Assembly: GCF_013694095.1 (NCBI RefSeq)
Contig: NZ_JACEFB010000003.1
Span: 124,001-188,000, forward strand
Direction of reading: 5' to 3'
DNA: 64,000 bases
DNA from: Thermogemmata fonticola
GTDB lineage: Bacteria; Planctomycetota; Planctomycetia; Gemmatales; Gemmataceae
The position numbers and the translations under genes were made by a program. Positions within the stretch are counted from its first letter, which is position 1. Each line of letters begins with the position of its first letter. This document shows, piece after piece, positions 17,147 through 26,302 of the stretch. The notes under the pieces were generated by a model. That model did not search any database. It had not been told where the DNA came from and saw nothing but the letters and a program-made list of their open reading frames with translations.

Positions 17147-18353
17147 CCGGACGGGGCGGCGGGGCGACATCGAAGTCCTCCGCCGGGCGAGGCGGCGGGA
17201 GAGTTTCCGGCGCACGTTCCGCCAGCAATGCCAGATAGCGCGTCGTGTCGCGCAACGATTCGATCCGCTGGCGGTATTGGGCATCCCACGTCACAACGAC
17301 AGGCAGCCAATCGATCGCATGGAGGCGTGCGACGCTGTATGCTTGCAGATAACGATGGGCTTGAATGTGTTGCATCACTTCCTGGACCGCCGCTCTTTGA
17401 GCCAGTGCAAAAACCCGTTGCAGGGCCGATCTGAGGAAGGGTTCCTGCGGATTCTGGAGGAGTTGCAGATGCCGGAGGCGTTCTTTGAGCTGGCGACACT
17501 GCTGAAGGGTCAGGCGCGGCTGGGCGGGCAGGTGCTGCTCGGCTTGCTCCAGATGATAGTCGAGGCTGCGATGGACCCAACGTTGCTCGGCTTCGATGAG
17601 GTCCTTACGGGCCGAGGCATGATACTGGGCCAGTTGCCGACGTAAGGACGCCGTGCTGCGCAAACGTTCCCATTGGTCCGGGGACAGGCGGTTGAGTTCT
17701 GCGATGCGGGCCGCAACAGCGCGGTTGAGCCAGGCTTGCCAGGCTTCCTCCACCACCGAGCGGGTCGCGGGAAGCTGCTTGGTCAATGGGGCACATTGCA
17801 GATACACCACACGAGCCGCGTGCACATCCTCGGTGCTGATTGAGTCGAAACGCTGCCGAATCCGGGATAATATCGCCTCGATCCATTGCTGCCACTGTTC
17901 TGCCAGTGGTGCGGCCAGGGAGGGAAATTCATCCTGAAGCCTTTTCAGCGTCCGAGCGTAATAATCGACAGCCTTGAGGTCTTCCAAGGCTGCCTGCTGC
18001 CATCGCTGCCGGAGTTGTTCGCGGGTGGTCCAGGCGTGATAGAGGCTGGAACCTTGAGGCCAGGCGGGGGTGAAAAGCCAAGCGGCCAGAGTCAGGATTA
18101 AGCCGAGTAGGGCGGCTGCGAGTCGTTGGAGACGAGAAAGATCCGGACGACTGACCAGAAGGGCCGGCGCTAAAAGCAGGGTACAAACAGCAGCGAGACG
18201 GAAGGAGTGAATATCCCATCCGCCCCCAGCCAGGCCGCAGCCCGCCACGGTACCGGAAGCGGCCAGGGCCATATATGTCACGCCGAGTAGCCAGCCCTGC
18301 CATCTCCTCTGCGGGGGCGGCAGAGGTGTGGTTTCACCCACGGCGAGAATCAT
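17136..18353 (-). CDS. Membrane protein of unknown function with helical domain
   Basis: I do not recognise a family. The 405-residue product begins with a short basic/Pro-rich segment, then three hydrophobic helices (about residues 20-42, 52-66 and 78-95). A long soluble part follows, very rich in Gln, Leu, Arg and Ala (LRQRWQQAALEDLKAVDYYA, LEQAEQHLPAQ), probably all-helical with coiled-coil character. It ends in a Pro-rich tail. There are no catalytic motifs. It converges with the GT2 gene on its left and follows the DUF1080 gene by 23 bp on the same strand, so the two may be cotranscribed. Confidence 0.75.
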   Translation of the reverse strand: MILAVGETTPLPPPQRRWQGWLLGVTYMALAASGTVAGCGLAGGGWDIHSFRLAAVCTLLLAPALLVSRPDLSRLQRLAAALLGLILTLAAWLFTPAWPQGSSLYHAWTTREQLRQRWQQAALEDLKAVDYYARTLKRLQDEFPSLAAPLAEQWQQWIEAILSRIRQRFDSISTEDVHAARVVYLQCAPLTKQLPATRSVVEEAWQAWLNRAVAARIAELNRLSPDQWERLRSTASLRRQLAQYHASARKDLIEAEQRWVHRSLDYHLEQAEQHLPAQPRLTLQQCRQLKERLRHLQLLQNPQEPFLRSALQRVFALAQRAAVQEVMQHIQAHRYLQAYSVARLHAIDWLPVVVTWDAQYRQRIESLRDTTRYLALLAERAPETLPPPRPAEDFDVAPPPRPDQK

Positions 18354-18376
18354 GGAAGCTCCCCGAAAACCTGAGG

Positions 18377-19171
18377 CTATTTCCGCCCCGGCGTGGAAGG
18401 ATCGCTAGACTTTTCCGGCTTCTTGCCCACTATCGGCTTCAATTCACGAACCCAGATATTCCGGAACTTAACGGGATTGCCATGATATTGGATGTGGATC
18501 GGCTGTTTTTCAGGATGCTTACTATACTGTGGAGGACGGTCATAAAATGTGCCACCTAATAACTCGAAATGATTGTGGACACAGATGCCATTATGAATGA
18601 CTGTCACATAAGCGGGTCGGAGGACCTTACCATCGTCGGCGAAACGGGGAGCCGTGAAAATAATGTCGTATGTCTGCCATTCTCCGGGTTTGCGGCAGGC
18701 GTTGACCATGGGCGGCTGCTGCTTGTAGATAGCAGCACACTGCCCATCGAAATACGTCGGGTTATTATAGCTATCAAGGATTTGTACCTCATAACGTTGC
18801 ATCAGGTAGATTCCACTATTACCCCGTCCCTGGCCGCGCCCTTCGATTTTCTCTGGAGTTGCGAATTCCACGTGGAGTTGAATATCCCCAAAAGCTTGTT
18901 TGGTGGTGATGCCACGTTTCCGGGCGATGGCATAGCCATCTCGGATTTCCCAATCTTCACCGCCGATCCATTGGGACAAGTCCTTGCCATTGAACAGAAC
19001 GATGGCGTCGGAGGGGGGATCCGCATTCGTCGGTCCTGGGGTCACGACAGGCGGTTCCGGCCAAATGATGCCGCTTTTGTACTCCCGCACTTGCAAGGCA
19101 TAGGTTGCCGCCGCAGTCAACATGGCGATTCCGAGCAGTACCGGAGACACGAGAATGACACATCGTCGCAT
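18377..19171 (-). CDS. Exported DUF1080 / 3-keto-disaccharide hydrolase-like protein
   Basis: The product of 264 residues starts with an N-terminal signal or anchor (VILVSPVLLGIAMLTAAATY). It then shows the DUF1080 core: LFNGKDLSQWIGGEDWEI near residue 60, IARKRGITTKQAFGDIQLHV, RGNSGIYLMQRYEVQILDSY near 120, and a C-terminal IHIQYHGNPVKFRNIWVREL. Characterised DUF1080 members act as 3-keto-glycoside hydrolases in sugar breakdown, with a jelly-roll fold; planctomycetes hold many copies. Its stop is 23 bp from the next leftward gene. The specificity is unknown. Confidence 0.93.
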   Translation of the reverse strand: MRRCVILVSPVLLGIAMLTAAATYALQVREYKSGIIWPEPPVVTPGPTNADPPSDAIVLFNGKDLSQWIGGEDWEIRDGYAIARKRGITTKQAFGDIQLHVEFATPEKIEGRGQGRGNSGIYLMQRYEVQILDSYNNPTYFDGQCAAIYKQQPPMVNACRKPGEWQTYDIIFTAPRFADDGKVLRPAYVTVIHNGICVHNHFELLGGTFYDRPPQYSKHPEKQPIHIQYHGNPVKFRNIWVRELKPIVGKKPEKSSDPSTPGRK

Positions 19172-19274
19172 AGCAGAACTCCCAAAGGGTCATAAGGAAC
19201 ACGAAGGACGGAGAAGTATCGCCGAGGGTTGGAGGGATTGTGCGACAGACTGGGGAAAATGGCAACGGCGAATC

Positions 19275-21536
19275 TTAGGTCGACGCCAGCAATTCGATGT
19301 GAGGGGCAGTTCCTTGCAGGGGTATGGTCTGGCCGATGACGGCAGCGTGCAGGTAACCGGCCGCGCGAAGCTGAGCGAGGAGGTCGTCCGTCTGATCGGG
19401 AGGCACGGCCAGAAGCAATCCCCCACAGGTCTGAGGATCAAAGAGCCAAGACGGCAAGGGAGCGGAACCATGAATCCGGCATTCCCATTTCGCGTTGTCG
19501 GCATGGAGTGTGCTGACAATTCCTTGTCGCACAGCCATCTCAAAGCCTTCCAGCAAGGGAACTCGGTGGATGAAAAGCCGTGCGGAAAGGCGTGAGGCAT
19601 CGAGCATTTCCAAGAGATGCCCCGCCAATCCGAAACCGGTGATGTCGGTGCAGGCTCTCAGATTCAGTCCAGCAGCGATGCGAGCCGCGGCACGGTTGGA
19701 TTGCAGGGTGTGCTGGACCAACTCTCGCCAATGGCGTGCTGGACAGGCGGATCGCATCCAGGCGGCCCAGAGAGCGCCTGTCCCCAGCGGTTTGGTTAGG
19801 ACAAGATTATGCCCGACTTGCAGGGCATTTTTGCGGAACAAGGCCGAAGGCTGGGCCAAACCAGTGAGGGCAAAACCCAATGCCAGTTCAGGGCCTTCCG
19901 TCGTGTGTCCCCCCGCAAGGACAACCTCTTCGGCTGTGAAGATGCTTTGCGCCCCCGCGAGGAGTTCGTGCAGCATCTGTTCCTGGATCGGCCCACGCGC
20001 AAACGGAAGTGTCGCAATGGCCAAGGCAGCCAACGGCACCGCATTCATGGCATACAGGTCGCTCAGAGCGTGGATCGCAGCGCCTTGGCCTAACAGATAG
20101 GGATCATCCGTAAAAGCCCGGAAATAGTCCACGGTTTGCACATGGACGGGACCATCCGGCACGACTTGCAATACGGCAGCATCTTCGCCTTCGGACAGCC
20201 CCAGCAGGATGCGCGGATCGCGGGGAACCTCCAGCCGGCTGAGAACCTTGTGCAGAACATGGCCCGGCACCTTAGCGCCACACCCTCCACAACGCATCAG
20301 GGGCGATTCTTCCGTCTCTGGCACAGCAGAAGCTGCCATGGAAGCAGGCGGTTCAAAGGACATAAGCCAGCGGCGATCGATCCGCTCCTTCCAGCGGCGG
20401 ACCCAGCGTCCGGAAAACGTCCACCGGCCATAGCTACCTACCGCTTGGCCGTTAGAAAGATTGAGCAGATACAAACAGCGACGCTGGGGGCGGAACGAGC
20501 GCAAGGGCCGCTTTTGGAGATAGGACAGAATGTTGTCATAAAGCACCGGTCCCTGTCGGACGGCGTACACCCCATTGTGGGGCAGCTCCGGATGGTCTAG
20601 CAGGGTGATGCAATCCCCGGCCGCGAAAAGATGGGGAAATTGCTCGACTTGCAAGGTGCTATGGACCCGGAGGAAACCCTCGGCATCCACAGGCAGCCCG
20701 CTGTTGCGAAGCAAAGGGGGAGCTACTCCAGGAGTCGCCCAGATGGCGGCGTCGCACTCCAGCTCCTGGCCGTCATCTAGGACCAGCCGCCCAGGACTTC
20801 CTCCCACAACGCGGCACTGGGTCAGAACCGTGACACCGGCTTCGGACAAACGTTGAGTAAATCTGGCAGAAGCCCAGCTAGGGAAGCGAGGCAAAAGCCG
20901 CTCATGGGCTTCCACAACGGTCAAACGAAAGCGAGGAAGATGCTCGCAGCGCCGGGCCAGAGCGGCGGACAACTCGCAACCACTCGCTCCGCCACCGACT
21001 ACCACACAGTGGAATGGCCGCGGTTGTTTCTCCAGCCGCGCGATCCATGCCTCGCAGCGATCTAGCAGCCGTCCCAAGGGCCGCAGGGGAATCGAGCCTT
21101 CCCACTGCACGGGATCCACCAGAGGGCGAGACACTGAGCCGACATTCAGGGACAAGACATCAAACCGCAACGGCGGCCGATCTGGCACGTGGACGAGACG
21201 CTCCACAGGATCGATCCGCTCTGCGGCACCAACCACCAAGCGAATACCCGCCGAACGGGCGAGCCGCACCAAGTCGATGGTGATCTCTTCGCGTGCAGCT
21301 TCCCCGTTCAAACAGGCCGGTGTCATCGCCGAGTAAGGAATAGTATCCTGGGTATTGATCCAGATGACGGCAACGCCCGGTACCGGTCGCATACGCCAAC
21401 GCCGGACGAACACAAGATGAGAGTTCCCAGCTCCCACCAGCACTACTGTTTTCTGGAAGACCGCCTCGCCTCTTTTCACCCTTGCACCCTCCTGGGGAGG
21501 TCCCTTGCTGGCAGTATATGCCCCAGATTCGCTCAT
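19275..21536 (-). CDS. selD: FAD-dependent oxidoreductase fused to selenide, water dikinase (SelD)
   Basis: The N-terminal half (about residues 30-380) is a pyridine nucleotide-disulfide oxidoreductase of the NDH type: VVLVGAGNSHLVFVRRW, VVVGGGASGCELSAALARR, then FAAGDCITL for the flavin. The C-terminal half (about 405-750) is SelD, which makes selenophosphate from selenide and ATP for selenocysteine and selenouridine synthesis. RCGGCGAKVPGHVL carries the catalytic Cys and Lys, and SEGEDAAVL, ACTDITGFGLAGHLLEM and DPQTCGGLL are SelD motifs. I use the ATG at 21536 with GGTAGGGGA upstream; GTG 21602 and ATG 21584 are in frame. The fusion is known in other bacteria. selA and selB are not in this window. 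Confidence 0.93.
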   Translation of the reverse strand: MSESGAYTASKGPPQEGARVKRGEAVFQKTVVLVGAGNSHLVFVRRWRMRPVPGVAVIWINTQDTIPYSAMTPACLNGEAAREEITIDLVRLARSAGIRLVVGAAERIDPVERLVHVPDRPPLRFDVLSLNVGSVSRPLVDPVQWEGSIPLRPLGRLLDRCEAWIARLEKQPRPFHCVVVGGGASGCELSAALARRCEHLPRFRLTVVEAHERLLPRFPSWASARFTQRLSEAGVTVLTQCRVVGGSPGRLVLDDGQELECDAAIWATPGVAPPLLRNSGLPVDAEGFLRVHSTLQVEQFPHLFAAGDCITLLDHPELPHNGVYAVRQGPVLYDNILSYLQKRPLRSFRPQRRCLYLLNLSNGQAVGSYGRWTFSGRWVRRWKERIDRRWLMSFEPPASMAASAVPETEESPLMRCGGCGAKVPGHVLHKVLSRLEVPRDPRILLGLSEGEDAAVLQVVPDGPVHVQTVDYFRAFTDDPYLLGQGAAIHALSDLYAMNAVPLAALAIATLPFARGPIQEQMLHELLAGAQSIFTAEEVVLAGGHTTEGPELALGFALTGLAQPSALFRKNALQVGHNLVLTKPLGTGALWAAWMRSACPARHWRELVQHTLQSNRAAARIAAGLNLRACTDITGFGLAGHLLEMLDASRLSARLFIHRVPLLEGFEMAVRQGIVSTLHADNAKWECRIHGSAPLPSWLFDPQTCGGLLLAVPPDQTDDLLAQLRAAGYLHAAVIGQTIPLQGTAPHIELLAST

Positions 21537-21684
21537 TCCCCTACCATCCCTTTCCGTTTTCCCCACCTTTGCTTCGCTTCCCATTCCCGATGTCGCCTCC
21601 ACCCCTCAACGGTTCCTCTTGCACAGCAGCGTAAGGTCTCTTATACCGCCGCAGCATCTACATCCTCGATGGGGAGGGATCACC

Positions 21685-21939
21685 GTGTTTGGGCGTATCG
21701 CCGTCTGTCGGGTGGGCTGGCTCTCCGCCATCCTGGCAGTGCTGGGTTGCTACCACGACAAGTACAACATGAAACCGACCTTGCGCGAAGAATACACCCT
21801 GCCTCCCCAAGAGAAACGCTTTAACGAACCGGAGATGACCCCCTATCGCAAACCGCCGCCTCCCAAAGAAGAAAAAACGCTTCTGGGCCGTCCTCCGGCG
21901 CCGATGTCCCCGGCGGGCGTAGGGGGTTTTGGACCTTGA
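21685..21939 (+). CDS. Small lipoprotein of unknown function
   Basis: GTG at 21685 is preceded by GGGGAGGGA at the right spacing. The 84-residue product has an N-terminal hydrophobic run and lipobox LAVLGC (about residues 14-19), so it is probably lipid-anchored. The mature part is short, charged and Pro-rich (TLREEYTLPPQEKRFNEPEM, then TPYRKPPPPKEEK) and probably disordered, ending in Gly/Pro. Small lipoproteins of this kind are common in Gemmata genomes (from memory). It is divergent from the selD fusion gene, about 150 bp away. The role is unknown. Confidence 0.7.
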   Translation: MFGRIAVCRVGWLSAILAVLGCYHDKYNMKPTLREEYTLPPQEKRFNEPEMTPYRKPPPPKEEKTLLGRPPAPMSPAGVGGFGP

Positions 21940-22337
21940 TTCCGCACATCCAAAATCATTTCCAATTGTTAGACCACCCTTGTTTTAACCTCGGACTTGA
22001 CTCTTTCAGCTCGGATATTCAGGGGCCTTGCGCACCAAAATCATCCCATGCCGTCGATTTAGTAAACGAGAACCAACGAAGGGGCTACGGCTTTTTCGCG
22101 TGGGCAGCACCTGTCCGTACCTCCAAAGCCTATCGGATCCAGGAATTGCAACGGCCGATGGAATCGGCGGTTCTGTATCACTTTCCCAGGTCGTAACGAT
22201 CGCGATTTCTCCACCAACATTAGCGGCTGCCTGAGACCGACAGCGCGAGAAAATGTGCTTGGAATGCCTCACGCGCATGACTAGCGGTCGAACAATGGAG
22301 ATACACGAGGACGGGATGGACAGTGGGGACTTCTCTC
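21940..22337. other. Intergenic region before the HEAT-repeat gene
   Basis: No supported gene, tRNA or clear terminator was found here. Confidence 0.4.
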
Positions 22338-23261
22338 ATGCTTGGCCCTAAGCGATGGCACGCGGCGACTCGAACGAGTCTATGGATTGTAACGGTTTGG
22401 CTGGTCTGGCAATCGTCGGCCACCGGGCAGTGGCGCTGGCAAGATTGGTTTCGCCTTCCGCGGCTGGAACCCGCACGGGTGCGCTATTGGGCCGAGAAAC
22501 TGCGTTCGGAGAAGGACCCGGCGTTGCGCTTGGAGGCGTTGCGGCGACTAGCTGAGGCCGACCCGCGCGTTCATGCCGATGTATTGCCGGCGCTGGTGGC
22601 GGCCCTGCGCTACGATCCTTCCCCGGCTCTTCGCCAGGCCGCGGCGGAAACCCTCGGCCAATTCCCTGTGCTCTTTGCCCAAGCCGGTCTCGCGTTGGAA
22701 GAAGCCTTGGAACAAGACCCTGTGGTCGCCGTACAGGAAGCGGCCCGGCAGGCCCTGTGGAATTACCACTTGCTCGGCTACCGCAGCAGCAAGGGTGCTG
22801 GGGGATTCGTCGGGCAAACGGAGGAACCGCCGTTGGCTCCTCAGCCTGCCGCCTTGCATCAGACACAGGCCCTATCCCCTCTTCCATCCACTCGTCGTCT
22901 GGTTTTCCCCTGGGCGTCTTCATTACCGCCGCTGCTTTCGCCTTCCTCCCGCTCGTTCTGGTCGTACCCCCTCGTCTCCAGCGAGGCTTCCTCCCCCTCT
23001 TCACCCTCCGCAGGGACCGGAGGAACACCGGAACCCCCCTTGGCACGCACGCCGCCGCCCCCGACTTGGAACATCCAACTGATGGAACCCCCCATACGAA
23101 CAGTCCTGCGAGAACCCCCTCGCCTCCTGCAACCCCCACCGATAGCCGCTGCCTTACCGTCGATAGTTCCCCTTCCAGACCAGATTTTCCTCCCCCCTCT
23201 GCCCAACTCCTCCAGCCCCGAGCCGCCGTTGGCTTCACCGACTCCTACGCCACGCCAATGA
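22338..23261 (+). CDS. Exported HEAT-repeat protein with Pro-rich C-terminal half
   Basis: The ATG at 22338 gives a signal peptide (TSLWIVTVWLVWQSSATG); a GTG five codons upstream is the alternative. Residues about 45-150 contain two or three HEAT-like helical repeats (LRLEALRRLAEADPRVHADV, PALRQAAAETLGQFPVL, VAVQEAARQALWNYHLLG). From about residue 160 the sequence is low-complexity, rich in Pro, Ser and Thr. HEAT repeats bind other proteins, so it is probably an exported scaffold. There are no catalytic motifs and the ligand is unknown. Confidence 0.78.
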   Translation: MLGPKRWHAATRTSLWIVTVWLVWQSSATGQWRWQDWFRLPRLEPARVRYWAEKLRSEKDPALRLEALRRLAEADPRVHADVLPALVAALRYDPSPALRQAAAETLGQFPVLFAQAGLALEEALEQDPVVAVQEAARQALWNYHLLGYRSSKGAGGFVGQTEEPPLAPQPAALHQTQALSPLPSTRRLVFPWASSLPPLLSPSSRSFWSYPLVSSEASSPSSPSAGTGGTPEPPLARTPPPPTWNIQLMEPPIRTVLREPPRLLQPPPIAAALPSIVPLPDQIFLPPLPNSSSPEPPLASPTPTPRQ

Positions 23262-23704
23262 CTCCAGAAATGGAATCTACCAGGAAACGGTGTGGCAACA
23301 GTGTGCCGTGCCGTCCCCCAAGCCGCCCTGTTCTCCCCTCAACTGACATCGTCGGCCTTACGCAGCGCTTGACTCTCCCCTTCTAACTCTGGCATCCGCG
23401 GTCCGAGCAGGGACTTGCCCTTTCCAAACGACCAGCGAATGGTTACAATTCATCATCTCCGGCGATGCTCTTTTCGTGAGGGGCAGGCTCTCGCGTGATC
23501 CGCCGGCACGCGGCAAGGGCCAGCCGGATGATAGATATTGATGGTAGCTGCGGATAACAGACCGCGACTGTTGGAACCTGCCGCTCCGCTAACGGGGTGC
23601 CGGTTGAGTCACATCACGGACCGTAAAGGGGTATAGAAGATAAGGGGTTCCAACAGCCCGGTTCGGGCGAGTGAGGTATCCACAGGGAAAGCGACGAGGA
23701 AGCC
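23262..23704. other. Intergenic region before the TPR/alpha-CTD gene
   Basis: No supported gene. The region should hold the promoter of the 23705 gene; no element was confidently identified. Confidence 0.4.
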
Positions 23705-25093
23705 ATGGCCGTCACTATTGCTGAGCCGATGATCGATTTGCGGGCACTGCTCCTGGAACGGGAGGAGTTCGAGGGAGGAATGGTCAGCCGCCTGCGCGAC
23801 GGATTGGCCCAAGGAAGCACTCAGATCCGCGTGCTGAAAGACATTGCGGACACCTTGCAAAAACGGCTGGTGACTGCCGCTGCTCCTCAACAGAAGAAGT
23901 TGCACCTGAAACTCGGAATCGTCCACTACTACCTCGGCCACATGCGCCAGGCCATCGAGCATTTGAACAAAACCGAAGGACCGCTGGCTTTCTACTATCT
24001 CGGCCTGGCCCATTTGTTCCTGGCCCAGGCGCAAAGCTATAGCGATGAGCCGGATACGATCGATCATCTGGATGCGGCGTTCAAGGCCTTCGATCGGGCA
24101 GAAAAGGTCGGCTACGCAGCTCAGCAAGCCCAGTTGCAAAAAGCTGGAGTGCTGCGCCTCCAAGGGCGAATCGGAGAAGCCAAGGCGATCCTGGCCCGAC
24201 TCAAAGATGCAGCCGCCCACAACGCCGAGTATTACTTCCAAGAGGGGGCCATTGCCGAGGTGGAAGGGGATCGGGCGCGCGCAGCTCGCGCTTACGAACG
24301 GGCTGTCGAACTGGACCCCCGTCATGCAGGTGCCCTATTCCGCCTCGGTTGGATTCATGACCAGCAAGGCAACGATGAAGATGCCATCGCTTGCTACGAA
24401 CGCTGCCTGAAGTATCCCCCCATCGGCAAAGGTGTTCTCTACAACCTGGGCATCCTCTACGAGGACAACGAGAAGTACGACAAAGCGGTGGCATGCTTCC
24501 GCCAACTTTACAAAATGGATCCGCGTGATCCGCGCGCCAAGCTCTTCCTCAAGGACGCGGAAGCCTCCCAGTCCATGTACTTCAGCCCGGAGGAGGACCA
24601 GCTGAGCCAGCAGTTCCGCCAAGTGCTAGAAATTCCCGTCACCGACTTCGAGCTGTCCGTGCGTGCCCGCAATTGCCTCAAACGCCTCAATATCAAGACC
24701 TTGGGCGATCTGACCCGCGTCACCGAGGCCCAACTCCTCGCCAGCAAAAACTTCGGGGAAACCTCTTTGCAAGAAATTCGCCAGATCATGGCCAGCAAGG
24801 GATTGCGGATCGGCCAATCCCTTGAACAGGGACAACAGTATGACCCCCGCCACCGCACCCCCCAGCAATATCTCACCCCAGAGGAACAGGCCATCCTCAA
24901 CAAACCCGTGACCGAACTCAATCTTTCCGTCCGCGATCGCAAATGCATGAACCGCTTGGGCATTACCACCTTGGGCGAGTTGATCCAGCGCAGTGCGGAC
25001 GAATTGCTCGAAGCCAAAAACTTCGGCCAGACTTCCCTCAAAGAAGTCCGCGAAAAACTCGCTCAATACAACCTCAAACTCCGCGGCGACTGA
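23705..25093 (+). CDS. TPR protein with two RNA polymerase alpha-CTD modules
   Basis: Residues about 45-290 form TPR-like helical pairs (AGALFRLGWIHDQQGNDEDA, GVLYNLGILYEDNEKYDKAV). Two copies of an RNA polymerase alpha C-terminal-like domain follow: LSVRARNCLKRLNIKTLGDL with KNFGETSLQEIRQ (about 317-372), and LSVRDRKCMNRLGITTLGEL with KNFGQTSLKEVREKL (about 408-458). In the alpha subunit this helix-hairpin-helix domain binds DNA upstream elements and activators. GAGGAAG precedes the ATG at 23705. There is no signal peptide, so it is cytoplasmic. It could bridge DNA or transcription factors; the function is not established. Confidence 0.88.
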   Translation: MAVTIAEPMIDLRALLLEREEFEGGMVSRLRDGLAQGSTQIRVLKDIADTLQKRLVTAAAPQQKKLHLKLGIVHYYLGHMRQAIEHLNKTEGPLAFYYLGLAHLFLAQAQSYSDEPDTIDHLDAAFKAFDRAEKVGYAAQQAQLQKAGVLRLQGRIGEAKAILARLKDAAAHNAEYYFQEGAIAEVEGDRARAARAYERAVELDPRHAGALFRLGWIHDQQGNDEDAIACYERCLKYPPIGKGVLYNLGILYEDNEKYDKAVACFRQLYKMDPRDPRAKLFLKDAEASQSMYFSPEEDQLSQQFRQVLEIPVTDFELSVRARNCLKRLNIKTLGDLTRVTEAQLLASKNFGETSLQEIRQIMASKGLRIGQSLEQGQQYDPRHRTPQQYLTPEEQAILNKPVTELNLSVRDRKCMNRLGITTLGELIQRSADELLEAKNFGQTSLKEVREKLAQYNLKLRGD

Positions 25094-25449
25094 CCCAGCA
25101 TGACCAATCTGCGGACATCTGAGCCGCCCATAGCATCCTTAGTGGCCCCCTTCCCTCTCCCATCAGACCTCCTAAATGGAGAGGCAAAACGCAGCTAACA
25201 GCTCCTCATCATCGTTACCCTCGCTATTCAAGTTAGAGAGTTCAACATATTATGGCTAAAGTAAAGATCAACTCCTATTTGATGCTAAACATGAATTTTG
25301 TCTCCATTTTCTTCTGAGAGCAAAACTAAACCTTCGATTTAGGAAAAAAGTTTCTATTTCGAGATTGACGGGCCTGACTGGGCGAGTTACCATCAGCATG
25401 GTGTATTTAGACCCCAAGATTGACACCTTCACTTCACAAGGAGTCGCCC
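25094..25449. other. AT-rich intergenic region with promoter for the PEP-CTERM gene
   Basis: Unusually AT-rich between 25190 and 25350 for this genome. It ends in a promoter-like pair and a Shine-Dalgarno AAGGAG ahead of the ATG at 25450. No gene is seen. Confidence 0.5.
25365..25393 (+). promoter_or_regulatory. Probable sigma70-type promoter of the PEP-CTERM gene
   Basis: TTGACG (25365-25370) and TACCAT (25388-25393) are separated by 17 bp, close to the -35/-10 consensus. They lie 57 bp before the ATG at 25450. Confidence 0.5.
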
Positions 25450-26162
25450 ATGATCGCCCGTCCTTTGTTTGGTAGCATGCTGCTCGTCGGTTACCTCGCT
25501 GCCTCCGCCTATGCTTCCCCCTAACATTCACCTTCACCGGTGCATCTGGGAACGTCCCCAGCATCGTCCAAACTCAGGGAGGTACCACTCTTACGGCCAT
25601 TCCTGTGGTTGGCCCATTCTCACCGATAACAATAACCAATACGTACATAACCCAAGACAGTGTCTTAGGTCTCGGTGTTACATGGGACGGAACTTTTCCC
25701 CTCTTTATACCATTTATTGGAATAATCAACATTCCAATCTCCGACACAGACCCGCAAATCGACAATCTCGGTGCCAACGAAGCCATCCAGTTTACCTTCA
25801 GTGGGAATGGTCCTTGGCGGTTGGACAGTGTTACTTTTTCTGCAACTACAAACTTTCTCGACATACTCCTTGGTACCGCAAATGAATCCTTTGCCTTAAG
25901 CGTCAACGGCAATCCCATCAACGTCTCCGCGTTTAATCCCTTTGGCGCGAATGGTTCTTTCACAATCAATCTCATCAGCAGTATTCCCGATACTGAGCGT
26001 ACAGGAACGCAGTTTGTGATCTCCCCCGCGGGAACATTGGATGACTTTCGTATCGTGTCGCTTCAGGTCACCGAAGTGCCGGAGCCAGCGACACTTGGAG
26101 TTTTGGGCATCGCATTGACCGGGTTGGGAGTTTATCGCCGTCTGGTTCGGCGCCGCCGGTAA
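25450..26162 (+). pseudogene. PEP-CTERM exported protein, frameshifted at a C5 run
   Basis: AAGGAG precedes the ATG at 25450. The frame codes a signal peptide (MIARPLFGSMLLVGYLAASA) and then meets TAA at 25522 after a run of five C (25517-25521). Adding one C joins it to a frame that runs as FTFTGASG... to 26162. That part is Thr/Ser/Asn-rich beta sequence and ends in VPEPATLGVLGIALTGLGVY followed by RRLVRRRR, a textbook PEP-CTERM sorting signal. PEP-CTERM proteins are exported and sorted to the surface by exosortase. The break may be a sequencing error, phase variation or a real mutation; the 210 downstream codons are otherwise intact. Confidence 0.75.
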
Positions 26163-26302
26163 ACGATGGGCAAGCTACCCATCATAAGACTGCGAATACC
26201 ACTTCTTCACCTGCATGCTGTTGATCTCCTCGTCCTGAATCCTCCCATTACCCCCTCTCCTCCAAGGGTGAGCGGGGCGGCGGGAGTTTTTACAATGACT
26301 CC

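Noticed and set aside
22348-23238. Long leftward frame opposite the HEAT-repeat gene
   Set aside because: It is a GC-rich shadow with Arg/Gly/Pro-rich translation and no motif.
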